A stretch of DNA of 42,997 nucleotides, taken from contig JAJZEA010000026.1 in NCBI GenBank assembly GCA_021851335.1, forward strand, positions 1 through 42,997. The letters run 5' to 3'. Below, in pieces: positions 20,032 to 28,585 of this stretch. A program made the position numbers and the translations under genes. The stretch is from Acidobacteriota bacterium. Lineage in GTDB: Bacteria > Acidobacteriota > Terriglobia > Terriglobales > Acidobacteriaceae. The notes beneath the pieces were generated by a model. That model ran no database searches and was not told the origin of the DNA. It saw nothing but the letters and a program-made list of their open reading frames with translations. Position 1 is the first letter of the stretch; every line of letters begins with the position of its first letter.

Positions 20032-20062
20032 TCCGGACAATTCGCTCTGCAACTCCACTCTG

Positions 20063-20112
20063 CGCGTGCGGAGGGGCGCCAGGTTGCTGGTCAGTTCATC
20101 CGCACGCGTTTT
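20063..20112 (+). terminator. Probable terminator after glyS
   Basis: CGCGTGCGGA (20063-20072) and TCCGCACGCG (20099-20108) form a perfect 10-bp stem around a 26-base loop and are followed by TTTT. It lies between the converging glyS and hydrolase genes. Confidence 0.5.
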
Positions 20113-20128
20113 CAGCCTGCAAAGCCGC

Positions 20129-21208
20129 TTATTTTCCACCCAGGAACTGATTTACCGCGGTGCTCACCGTTTGCGCTTCGCAGTTGGGTGCCAGGTGGCC
20201 ACAGTCGGAGTGCAAGACAAGCACCTGCGCGTGGATCTTTGGCGCAAACTCCTGCGCTGGTATGGGATTGACCATATGATCCTGCTCGGAGACTACGGCC
20301 AGCACCTTTGCATGCACGCGTTGCGCGGCTTCATCCAGGCTGCCGCCGTGCGCCACGTCCTGATGAATCATCGCCTCCAGTTGATAGATGCGATCGTTCG
20401 CGTCAAATCCATCGGCATTCCAGTTGCCATATCCGGCGTAGGTGGCTGGAAACGCCTCGCGGCTTACCGTTGCCGCATAGTGGTGTGGCGTGGTGATGTT
20501 CATCGAGTGCAAAATCTGCACCATCGGGATCGATGGGTTTTCGTTGTAGTTGCCCATCTGCCACGCAGCGCTGGAGCGAATAGCATCTTCTTCCGCTTTC
20601 CAAAGCAGCAGGTCATAGGCGGTCAACCGTGGAGAGCCAACGATCGGTATTGCATCATCCATAAACTCCGGGTGGGCGACCATCCACTCAAAGGTTTGCA
20701 TTCCGCCCATCGATGTTCCCACAACGGCGTGGACGTGCTTCAGACCAAGTGTTTTTGTCGCAAGTGTATATTCCGTCTCAACCATATCCCGAATGGTGAT
20801 TGCGGGAAAGGTCATGCGTGGCTGCATTTTGCTGTTCGACGGCGAACTGGAGACGCCGTCTGCCAGCGGATCAATGCCGACGATAAAGTAGCGCGAAGAG
20901 TCCAGCATCTTTCCGGCGCCGACAGAAGAGGCCAGTTTGGCTGTATTCCCGGTGAACCACAGTGGCACCAGAATGACATTGCTTGAGTCGGCATTTCGGA
21001 TGCCCCACGTCCGATATCCGATGCGGCAGTCAAGTACCTTTTCGCCGCTTTCCAGCGGGCACACACCAAGATTCGCAAACTGCTGCGGACTCGCCTGGCT
21101 GTCGTCTTGGGCGGTCTGCGCCGGGGCGATCCCGGTGAGGAACGCGGGTTGCAAAGCAAGCAGCAAAGCAGGGAGTAGGGTTCGGAGAAGGATTCGATGC
21201 TGGAACAT
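20129..21208 (-). CDS. Exported MetX-like alpha/beta hydrolase
   Basis: A 359-residue alpha/beta-hydrolase resembling homoserine O-acetyltransferase. The nucleophile is S166 in GTSMGGMQTFEW, with D310 in SEQDHMVNP and H338 in SDCGHLAPNCE completing the triad. Unlike cytoplasmic MetX it begins with a strong signal peptide (about residues 1-32), so it should act in the periplasm or outside. There acetyl-CoA is not available, which makes an esterase or other hydrolase role more likely than methionine synthesis. The ATG at 21208 is chosen over a GTG at 21247 because it places the signal peptide at the N-terminus. It is divergent from the unknown gene at 21301. Confidence 0.82.
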   Translation of the reverse strand: MFQHRILLRTLLPALLLALQPAFLTGIAPAQTAQDDSQASPQQFANLGVCPLESGEKVLDCRIGYRTWGIRNADSSNVILVPLWFTGNTAKLASSVGAGKMLDSSRYFIVGIDPLADGVSSSPSNSKMQPRMTFPAITIRDMVETEYTLATKTLGLKHVHAVVGTSMGGMQTFEWMVAHPEFMDDAIPIVGSPRLTAYDLLLWKAEEDAIRSSAAWQMGNYNENPSIPMVQILHSMNITTPHHYAATVSREAFPATYAGYGNWNADGFDANDRIYQLEAMIHQDVAHGGSLDEAAQRVHAKVLAVVSEQDHMVNPIPAQEFAPKIHAQVLVLHSDCGHLAPNCEAQTVSTAVNQFLGGK

Positions 21209-21300
21209 AAGCCGCAGTATATCAATCGCATCACGACCAAATATCACGGGCCAAACGGAACTGCGGGACCGGCTCTGGCTCCAGATAAAATAGAGGAGCT

Positions 21301-21912
21301 ATGTCCGATTCGATTTCTCTCAGTCTCTGGTACCCGCAGATGCGCATGGAAGACCTGGAAGAAAAGCTCCATCACGTGCTTGCGCAGTTTGCGGCGCATG
21401 GGGGCGAGCCAGGTATTTTTTCCGTTACCGTGTGGCCCATCAACTGGCGCGAGACCGCGCTTTTTCAGGAGATTTATGGCGCGGGGGAAAATGCCGCCAG
21501 AATCGATCACGCCGTCAGCCATGCCTTGGAACTCTTCCATCCCGATGATGCCTGCGAGCTTCAGATCGGCTGGAATCTTTGGGAGCCGGATGCTTCGACC
21601 GATTCAGCGTCCGGGTGGGCAAAACGGCGCAGACTTGTGCGAGTGCTTGCCTACGGACCGGAGTTTGATGAAGGAGCTTGGGCGCAGGACGGACATATCC
21701 GCATTGACTTCGGCAGCGACGAGGCATTTCTGCAGGAGGGAGTGGAGTTGGATTCGCACGCGTTGCGCTGCATCGAGGAGAATATTCGCCAATTGATTGC
21801 GCTCGTCGAATCCATCCAGCGGGAGACTGAGCCATCGTCACGGCTGCTTTGGTCAGAACTCGGCGAGTCCCTCGCGGCGCGGCTTCAGGCGCGTCTCAAC
21901 CGAGTGCATTGA
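21301..21912 (+). CDS. Conserved-looking protein of unknown function, 203 residues
   Basis: I do not recognise a family. The protein is soluble, acidic and tryptophan-rich, with no signal peptide, membrane segment or cysteine cluster. Only one Cys-containing stretch (ALRCIEENI) and one DACEL are present. It looks like an alpha/beta domain of about 150 residues (VTVWPINWRETALFQEIY, HPDDACELQIGWNLWEP, GHIRIDFGSDEAFL) followed by a long helix to the end. The start has a clear GAGGAG ribosome-binding site. The lptC-like gene begins 22 bases after the stop, so it is probably co-transcribed with the LPS-export genes. Confidence 0.8.
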   Translation: MSDSISLSLWYPQMRMEDLEEKLHHVLAQFAAHGGEPGIFSVTVWPINWRETALFQEIYGAGENAARIDHAVSHALELFHPDDACELQIGWNLWEPDASTDSASGWAKRRRLVRVLAYGPEFDEGAWAQDGHIRIDFGSDEAFLQEGVELDSHALRCIEENIRQLIALVESIQRETEPSSRLLWSELGESLAARLQARLNRVH

Positions 21913-21934
21913 GCTGGCATCGACCGCATACGCC

Positions 21935-24448
21935 ATGAAACCACTCTTCAGCATCGAACGCACCCGCAATCTCATTCTTGTCCTGGGAGCGGTGCTTTTT
22001 CTCGCAGTTGTGGTTTTTCTGCTTTCCGGCCAGTGGAAGCGTCATTTTCTGCTGCAGGATCTGCCGCACCGACTTGGCGCCGACATTCAGTTGCAGGCCA
22101 ATCAATTCGATTACACCCAGACGCGACGCGGCAAAACGCTCTTTCGCATTCATGCAGAGCGCGCGGAACAGACGCGCAAAAGTGGCGAAACCATGCTGCA
22201 TCATGTCCAGATCGAGTTCTTCAATCCGCAGGGCGAGCGTCAGGATACGATTCGTGGCGATGAGTTTCAATATAACCAGGCTGCCGGCATCGCGGTGGCT
22301 CAGGGCGAAGTCGAGATTGATGTGGGCAATCCATCCCACGCCTCGGACCCAGCTTCGACGGCAAAGTCTTCCATTCACATTCGGACCAGTGGACTGAGCT
22401 TCAACCAGAAAACCGAAGTCGCCACTACCAGCCGCGAATTGGACTTCCTGTTACCTCAAGGCAATGGCTCAGCCGTCGGAGCCACCTATGACGCTGCTCA
22501 CGGACAGATCACGCTGGACTCTGCCGTAGATATCCATGTACAGCGCAATGCCGCGCCAATGACCATTCGTGCCGATCATGCTGTACTGGAGCGCACCTCG
22601 CAAAGTGCCACACTCCTCAACATGCACACCGACTACAGCGGGGGAGCCGCCTCCAGCGGAATCGCGCATCTTCTCTTTCGCGCCGATGGTTCCATCACTT
22701 CGCTGTATGCCTCGGACAACGTTCATCTGCACACGAATTCCAATTCAGATGCGGAGGCTTCCCAGGCAGTTTTCCTGTTGAATTCCAGGAGTCAGCCGAC
22801 ATCGGGTGTGATGTCCGGTGGAACAACCTTTCAGATGAATCGTGAGAACCGCCAGCTTGCAGGAAAATCGCCACGCGCAAAGCTTTACTTTGATGGAAAT
22901 GGTCAGTTGCAAAGGGCAAAACTTCTCGACGGAGCCGAACTTCAGGATCATCAAACCGTGCCGCAAGCGCACAAGACAGCTACACGCATCGTGCGCGAAT
23001 GGCGCTCGGAGACAGCGGATTTGCAATTCGCGCCATCTGCTCACCCAACGAAGCAGTCCGCGCTTCGTCTGGAAGATCATCCTGAAACTCAGCATGGCGC
23101 ACATACAGAAACACACCCCACCACGCAGCTTCAGCAGATTCGTGGAGATGGTCACGTAAGCATCCTCTCCACGACACTCGCTGAGGGTCAACCGCCCCAG
23201 AGGTCTTCGCTTGAGGCGGATCATGTACAGGCATTTTTTTCAGCAACAGGAACGCTGCACCGAGTTCTTGGTTTTGGCAATACCCGGTATCGCGAGACGA
23301 CCGGACCTGAAGGTCATCCGATTCGCCAGTGGACAAGCGCCTCGGACACGCTGGATTCGCAGCTCAGAGATGATGTGAGTCGGCGGCAGCCTCGAATCGA
23401 AGGCGCCTCAGCCGATCAATCGGGAGCTGACCAGATTCAGCGCATCGTGCAGGATGGTCATCTTCACATGGACATGATTCAGGCGTCGTCCAAGCCCGAT
23501 CAGCCCGCTACCACCATGCATGCCGTTGCCACACACTCCATCTACGATGGCGAGACCGGCGTGCTTCACCTTACCGGAACTTCTGACGCGCCACCTCGAC
23601 TGCGAGGGGACAATTTTTCGCTGCTTGCAGATAGCATCGACCTGGATCGCATCCATGAAAATGCACTTGCAGAGCGAGCCGTGCAAGCCACCTGGACGGA
23701 TTTGACCGGCACGCTCCAATCCAGCGCTTCGTCGCCCGTCCATGTTCTGGCCAGCAAAGCGGCTCTCGATGGTCACGCGCAGAAGATCACCTTCATCGGG
23801 ACTGCCGTTTCGCCGGTCCATCTTTGGCAGGATGCCAGTTCCATCACTGCGCCAAAGATTGTGTTGAATCGAGCGCTTCAGACGCTCGATGCAGAGGCTG
23901 CCTCGCCAATTCGTCCCGTCTATACAGTCCTTGCTCAATCGCCGCAGCCTGTTCACAAAGCTGCCAGCAAGACGGATGCTTTGGCTCACATTCTTCGCTT
24001 TACCAGCGGCGCTGTCCATGAGTCGTTTGCTCAGCAGCTTGCCGTGTTTTCTTCCGGAGTGTTGCCGCATGTGACCATCGCGGCCACCGCATCCGGAGGA
24101 ACCGCGCAGATTGATTCCAACTCTGTCCGCGTCTACCTCCACTCGGATCAACCCCACCCCGCTGTCTGGCCTCTCAGTCAGTCCGCCTTGTCCGCTGTGG
24201 ATCGTATGATTTGCAGGGGGCAGGTACACTTTTTTTCGCCCGGTCGCTCGGGCAGCGGCGAAAACCTCGACTATTCCAGCGAAGACTCGACGATGATTCT
24301 GACCGGAACCTCGACCCAGGAGCCAAAGTTGACCGATCAGTTGCATGGCACGGTCAGGGGGCGCACCATCCGCTTCCACCTGGACAATGACAGCATCTCG
24401 ATCGTTGATGCAATCGGAAATGCGCACTCGACCGAAAAGCAGCGTTAA
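21935..24448 (+). CDS. LptC/LptA-like LPS-export bridge protein, fused and enlarged
   Basis: An 837-residue protein anchored by one N-terminal transmembrane helix (about residues 12-30), with the rest in the periplasm. Residues from about 45 to 140 resemble LptC: lipid-facing beta strands with [15 protein letters not shown] and the [33 protein letters not shown] pattern. The remainder repeats LptA/OstA-like beta-jellyroll motifs such as [34 protein letters not shown] and [11 protein letters not shown]. Such proteins carry LPS from the LptBFG transporter toward the outer membrane, and lptB follows at once. The ATG at 21935 is preferred; the in-frame extension upstream overlaps the previous gene. 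Exact domain count needs a profile search. Confidence 0.8.
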   Translation: MKPLFSIERTRNLILVLGAVLFLAVVVFLLSGQWKRHFLLQDLPHRLGADIQLQANQFDYTQTRRGKTLFRIHAERAEQTRKSGETMLHHVQIEFFNPQGERQDTIRGDEFQYNQAAGIAVAQGEVEIDVGNPSHASDPASTAKSSIHIRTSGLSFNQKTEVATTSRELDFLLPQGNGSAVGATYDAAHGQITLDSAVDIHVQRNAAPMTIRADHAVLERTSQSATLLNMHTDYSGGAASSGIAHLLFRADGSITSLYASDNVHLHTNSNSDAEASQAVFLLNSRSQPTSGVMSGGTTFQMNRENRQLAGKSPRAKLYFDGNGQLQRAKLLDGAELQDHQTVPQAHKTATRIVREWRSETADLQFAPSAHPTKQSALRLEDHPETQHGAHTETHPTTQLQQIRGDGHVSILSTTLAEGQPPQRSSLEADHVQAFFSATGTLHRVLGFGNTRYRETTGPEGHPIRQWTSASDTLDSQLRDDVSRRQPRIEGASADQSGADQIQRIVQDGHLHMDMIQASSKPDQPATTMHAVATHSIYDGETGVLHLTGTSDAPPRLRGDNFSLLADSIDLDRIHENALAERAVQATWTDLTGTLQSSASSPVHVLASKAALDGHAQKITFIGTAVSPVHLWQDASSITAPKIVLNRALQTLDAEAASPIRPVYTVLAQSPQPVHKAASKTDALAHILRFTSGAVHESFAQQLAVFSSGVLPHVTIAATASGGTAQIDSNSVRVYLHSDQPHPAVWPLSQSALSAVDRMICRGQVHFFSPGRSGSGENLDYSSEDSTMILTGTSTQEPKLTDQLHGTVRGRTIRFHLDNDSISIVDAIGNAHSTEKQR

Positions 24449-24474
24449 ACTGTAATGGCTCACCATCATCGACG

Positions 24475-25203
24475 ATGCAGACTCTGACAGCAGATAAAAT
24501 CGCAAAAAGTTACAGCGGACGCCAGGTCGTTCGCGATGTAAGCGTACAGATTTCGCGCGGCGAAGTGGTTGGCTTGCTTGGCCCCAACGGCGCAGGCAAA
24601 ACCACCAGCTTTTACATGATCGTCGGACTCGTCCGTCCGGACTCCGGCCATGTCCGCGTCGATGAAACCGAGATTACGCATGTTCCCATGTATCTGCGCG
24701 CACGCGATCACGGCATCAGCTACCTGCCACAGGAGCCATCCGTCTTTCGCAAGCTCACGGTCGAACAGAATATCCTCGCCGTCCTTGAGAATCAGCCCAT
24801 CTCCGAGCGCGAGCGACAAAGCCGAACGGATCGCCTGATCCAGCAGTTGAATCTGCGTCACATCCGCTCCACGCGTGGCTACGCGCTCTCCGGCGGCGAG
24901 CGGCGTCGCGTGGAGATTGCGCGTTGCCTGTGCATTCAGCCCAGTTTTTTATTGCTGGACGAGCCTTTCAGCGGCATCGATCCCATCGCCGTTCTGGATC
25001 TGCAAAAAATCATCTTTGAACTCAAATCGAGCGGCATCGGAATTCTCATCACCGATCACAATGTGCGCGAGACTCTATCCGTCACAGATCGCGCCTATAT
25101 CATCGCCGAAGGTCAGATCTTTCGTACCGGCACTCCACGCGAACTCGGCAACGATCCGGACGTGCGACGCATCTATCTCGGCGAAGGTTTTACCCTCGGT
25201 TGA
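24475..25203 (+). CDS. lptB: LPS export ABC transporter ATP-binding protein
   Basis: The 242-residue ATPase that powers LPS extraction from the inner membrane by LptFG. All ABC motifs are present: Walker [11 protein letters not shown]-loop in [17 protein letters not shown], signature LSGGERRR, Walker [14 protein letters not shown] and the switch His in ITDHN. The C-terminal end fits the LptB type ([14 protein letters not shown]). lptF and lptG are not in the window. The gene order lptC-like, lptB, rpoN matches the lptB-rpoN linkage common in Gram-negatives. Confidence 0.95.
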   Translation: MQTLTADKIAKSYSGRQVVRDVSVQISRGEVVGLLGPNGAGKTTSFYMIVGLVRPDSGHVRVDETEITHVPMYLRARDHGISYLPQEPSVFRKLTVEQNILAVLENQPISERERQSRTDRLIQQLNLRHIRSTRGYALSGGERRRVEIARCLCIQPSFLLLDEPFSGIDPIAVLDLQKIIFELKSSGIGILITDHNVRETLSVTDRAYIIAEGQIFRTGTPRELGNDPDVRRIYLGEGFTLG

Positions 25204-25320
25204 TCGTTTTCAGCGCGTTTGATTCCTGTTCTATCGCTTCCTTTCTTTTCCAATTCCGCAACGACCCATTCTGGAACACTCGTCTCGAAATTCAGCCGGC
25301 AAATTCACCTGAAAGACGGT

Positions 25321-26979
25321 ATGGATTTACACTTGCACTCAAGGGTCAACTCCATGCCACTGTTGCAGCCAAGACTCAATCTGAAAGTCTCGCAGCGCCA
25401 GATACTCACTCCTGGGCTGATGCAGATGGTCAGTGTGCTTGCGCTGAACAAGATGGAACTGGCTGAGATGATCCAGAATGAGATTGCCGAGAATCCACTC
25501 CTGGAGGAGATGGACGAGTCGATTCCCATGCTGGATGACGTGGAGCAACGTGAATCTGCCCGCGAGCTGACAGCGCAGGCGACGGAAGCCGCTCCCGCAG
25601 ACCCTTTTGAAGAGATTGATTTTGGCAATTATTTTCAGGAGTATCTCGATCCAGGATTCCGTTCTCAGCGTGAGTTTGAAGAGATTGAGAAGCCGGGCTT
25701 CGAACAGTTTCTTTCCCGTCCCACCTCGCTCTTCGATCATTTGCAATGGCAGCTTGGCGCACAGAATCTTGCTCCGGAGGTCGCGCAGGCCACAGAGTTT
25801 CTGATCGGCAATCTGGAGGAGAATGGCTACCTCGCTTCTTCGCTGGATGATTTGACTGCCGTCTATGCTGCATCGATGGAGATGCGTGCATCGGCGGCTT
25901 TGGCAATTCTCCTTCATGCGCTGCAAGTGATTCATTCACTTGACCCTGCCGGTGTCGGTGCGCGTTCTCTCAGCGAGTGCCTTCAGCTTCAGGTGCGTGC
26001 CCAGTTACATGAGCTGGACGCGCTCTATGCGCCATCCCGTTCCACAAGCACCCCTCTTTCCGATGCAACGATGCTTGCTGTGCAGGACGATGAACAGCCG
26101 ACCGCAGAAGCGCTGGACTCACCCCACCACAGCCTGCACGCTGCCGTTCAACTCGAGTTGCAGAAGCGCCGTCATTGTTTTGAGCTTGCTTCGGCAGTTC
26201 TGCAAAGCCACTTTGCTTTGCTCACGCATCGCGACCCGCGCGAGATTGCCAAGGCGCTGAGCTGCACAGCGGCGGAGGCCACTGAGGTTTTGAGTCTGAT
26301 TCGATCGCTCGACCCACGCCCGGGCACGCGCTACAGCAGCCGAGAGACGCAGTGGATTGAGCCGGATGTCGCCTTTGTCAAACGCGATGAAGTGTGGGTC
26401 GCGCTGATGAACGAAGAAAACTTGCCCAGCTTGCGACTCAGCCATCGCTATCGCCGGATGCTGGCTGCCAAATCGACGGAAAAAGAAGTTCGCGATTATG
26501 TCAAAGACCGGTTGCGTTCGGCCATGCAACTGATGCGCAACATCGCCCAGCGCAAAAGCACCATTCTCCGAACGTGCGAAGTGATCATACGCCGCCAGCA
26601 GGATTTTCTGGAGCAGGGAATGGAAGCGCTGCGCCCCATGATGATCAAGGAAGTCGCCGAAGAGATCGGCGTGCACCCGTCGACGGTGAGTCGCGCTGTC
26701 GCCAACAAATACGCGCATACTCCACAGGGTGTCATTGAGCTGCGCGCATTTTTTTCTGAGGGGTCCAACGGACCGGAGGGTGCCGACACTCCGCTGGTTG
26801 TGCTCAAGCGCAAGGTCCGCAAGTTGATCGACGAAGAGGATCCGAAGCGACCGCTGACCGACGATCAGCTTGCCGCGCTGCTTCAGACGCAGGGCATTCA
26901 GGTCACGCGCCGCACGGTCGCAAAATATCGCGAGGATCTGCGCATTCCATCCACGCATCAGCGGCGAATGCGTGGATGA
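25321..26979 (+). CDS. rpoN: RNA polymerase sigma-54 factor
   Basis: Sigma-54 directs polymerase to -24/-12 promoters that need an AAA+ activator. The roughly 552-residue protein has a Gln/Leu-rich region I (LKVSQRQILTPGLMQMVSVLALNKMEL), an acidic linker, the core-binding domain, the helix-turn-helix around GVHPSTVSRAV and the RpoN box TRRTVAKYRED near the C-terminus. The ATG at 25321 is chosen; another at 25354 gives a start just before the LLQPRLNL motif and is equally possible. No activator with a sigma-54 interaction domain is seen in this window. Confidence 0.95.
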   Translation: MDLHLHSRVNSMPLLQPRLNLKVSQRQILTPGLMQMVSVLALNKMELAEMIQNEIAENPLLEEMDESIPMLDDVEQRESARELTAQATEAAPADPFEEIDFGNYFQEYLDPGFRSQREFEEIEKPGFEQFLSRPTSLFDHLQWQLGAQNLAPEVAQATEFLIGNLEENGYLASSLDDLTAVYAASMEMRASAALAILLHALQVIHSLDPAGVGARSLSECLQLQVRAQLHELDALYAPSRSTSTPLSDATMLAVQDDEQPTAEALDSPHHSLHAAVQLELQKRRHCFELASAVLQSHFALLTHRDPREIAKALSCTAAEATEVLSLIRSLDPRPGTRYSSRETQWIEPDVAFVKRDEVWVALMNEENLPSLRLSHRYRRMLAAKSTEKEVRDYVKDRLRSAMQLMRNIAQRKSTILRTCEVIIRRQQDFLEQGMEALRPMMIKEVAEEIGVHPSTVSRAVANKYAHTPQGVIELRAFFSEGSNGPEGADTPLVVLKRKVRKLIDEEDPKRPLTDDQLAALLQTQGIQVTRRTVAKYREDLRIPSTHQRRMRG

Positions 26980-27019
26980 TGCCTGCGCTCTCCATGAGGA
27001 ACGTTGCTATCATAAGCAG

Positions 27020-28498
27020 TCAGTGCGGCGTAACGGTAAAGCGCATCGTTCGATAGTCAAAGGTATAGCTGGCAAACTGCTGCAGGATATCCACTCCCAG
27101 CGTGCCATAGGTGTCGTCGCTTGCCGTTGCGCCCAGTGGTTGCCTCAGCACCTGAACGTCGTGAATCACCACGTGTTTTCTGCCCACGGGCAGCGTGAGC
27201 GATTGTGCCAGATAGGCTGGCACAGGCGCTGCATCCTCCATTCCTGTCAGTTGCAGCAGTTGCAATCGACTACCTGTAAAATCCTGCGCATGTTCTGAGA
27301 AATAGCGCGAGGAAAGATAGCTTTGTTGTCCGGCTGCATCGACGGCATACAGGCGATCATCGGAGCCATCGGGTTTGCCCAGCGCGACCAGCACGCGCTC
27401 TCCATCCAGATAAAAAGGCGCGCCGTCGGTTAACCGCGCACCCGCTGCTCCGGGCTGTACTTCGATGGTTGCGTCCGAGGTAATGGTCAGGCTGCCAAGC
27501 GCTGAGACTGCCGGAAAACCAAGCACCCCTCGCACGGAATAGTTTGACTGCGGGAAGGCGAAGTCCTCATCGTTGAAGACAAATGCCGTCATGTTGCGAA
27601 AGGTCACATTGCCCAGCGTCAGCCGTGGAATCACTGTGGAGTGCACAGTCATCGGCTTCCCGGTCAGTGTACGGATTGTGGCAACCTCATCGGAAAGCTT
27701 CAAGCCCACCTCTCGCGCCGTGGATCTGCTGATCAGGTTGAAGGGTTCCGTCGGATCAAGCATCCATGAGTGGGAGACTCCGTCCACAAAAACCGGAATA
27801 TCCGTCAGCCCCAGCGGATCCAGTTCATACGGCAGAGAGAACGGTGCGCCAGTCTCTACGGTCATCGGCGGATGATCCTCAGCAAGCGGCAACAGTTTCA
27901 GCGGCTGCTCCAGATCGTCGCGTTCGTCCTGGCTCATGCGGTTGTGCATGCGCGTATCGAGCGCCTGATAGGCTGCGGCTGCCTGGGCCAGTTGCCCGCT
28001 GCGCAGATAATCTTCAGCCAGTGTCTGGCGAGCCAGTTTCTCTTCGGTGACATTGCCCGATGCGGCGATGGCATCCATCAGCGGCGCAAGCTCCTGAATG
28101 GACTTCTTCGGATGATTCTCCCGATTGTCCAGTATTCCGCGCAGAAACTGCCTTTGCGCAGGTTGCAGCGCGGACTGGCCATCCGCGCCGGCCGCTAACA
28201 TCTGCTCCAGATGATGGAACTGCAAATCGTCGATCAGATTCAGCATTCGCTGGGTTTGGTCTGCCGTATCGCCAATCACGGAGCCGGTGGCAATATGCAA
28301 TCCTGGCTCACTGGATTGCTTGTTCGCGGGAGCTTGTGCCGCAGGATTCTGCTCCGTCGGCGGTTGCTGCGCAGGGGTGATCTGGCTGGCCGACAAGACC
28401 AGACCCAGCACGACGCTGGCTGCGCCAAGCCAGCGCGCTGACCGTAGTGGCCAGATTCCTTGCCGTTGGATTTCCGGCTGTCTGCACTGCCGCGTCAT
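27020..28498 (-). CDS. Secreted retropepsin-like (aspartyl protease fold) protein
   Basis: A 492-residue protein with a signal peptide or anchor at about residues 22-44 and a helical, TPR-like segment at about 80-200. A pepsin/retropepsin-type domain follows from about 215. The place of the catalytic Asp-Thr-Gly reads WMLDPTEPFNLIS: the Asp (D248) is kept but Thr-Gly is replaced by Pro-Thr. The later GVLGFPAVSALG and GTLGVDILQQFASYTFDYRTMRF match the flap-side and C-terminal parts of the fold. It may be an inactive or altered member. It is divergent from the kinase gene, with an 87-base shared upstream region. Confidence 0.75.
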   Translation of the reverse strand: MTRQCRQPEIQRQGIWPLRSARWLGAASVVLGLVLSASQITPAQQPPTEQNPAAQAPANKQSSEPGLHIATGSVIGDTADQTQRMLNLIDDLQFHHLEQMLAAGADGQSALQPAQRQFLRGILDNRENHPKKSIQELAPLMDAIAASGNVTEEKLARQTLAEDYLRSGQLAQAAAAYQALDTRMHNRMSQDERDDLEQPLKLLPLAEDHPPMTVETGAPFSLPYELDPLGLTDIPVFVDGVSHSWMLDPTEPFNLISRSTAREVGLKLSDEVATIRTLTGKPMTVHSTVIPRLTLGNVTFRNMTAFVFNDEDFAFPQSNYSVRGVLGFPAVSALGSLTITSDATIEVQPGAAGARLTDGAPFYLDGERVLVALGKPDGSDDRLYAVDAAGQQSYLSSRYFSEHAQDFTGSRLQLLQLTGMEDAAPVPAYLAQSLTLPVGRKHVVIHDVQVLRQPLGATASDDTYGTLGVDILQQFASYTFDYRTMRFTVTPH

Positions 28499-28585
28499 AC
28501 TGAAAAACTACCAGACCGCCATCGTGACAGGCATCTGTCGGCGTGAGACGCACACGCTCGATTTCCGGCTAGACTGGTAGCAGTC

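Noticed and set aside
21797..21934. An upstream extension of the lptC-like gene
   Set aside because: It overlaps the previous gene, and the true protein starts just before its membrane anchor at 21935.
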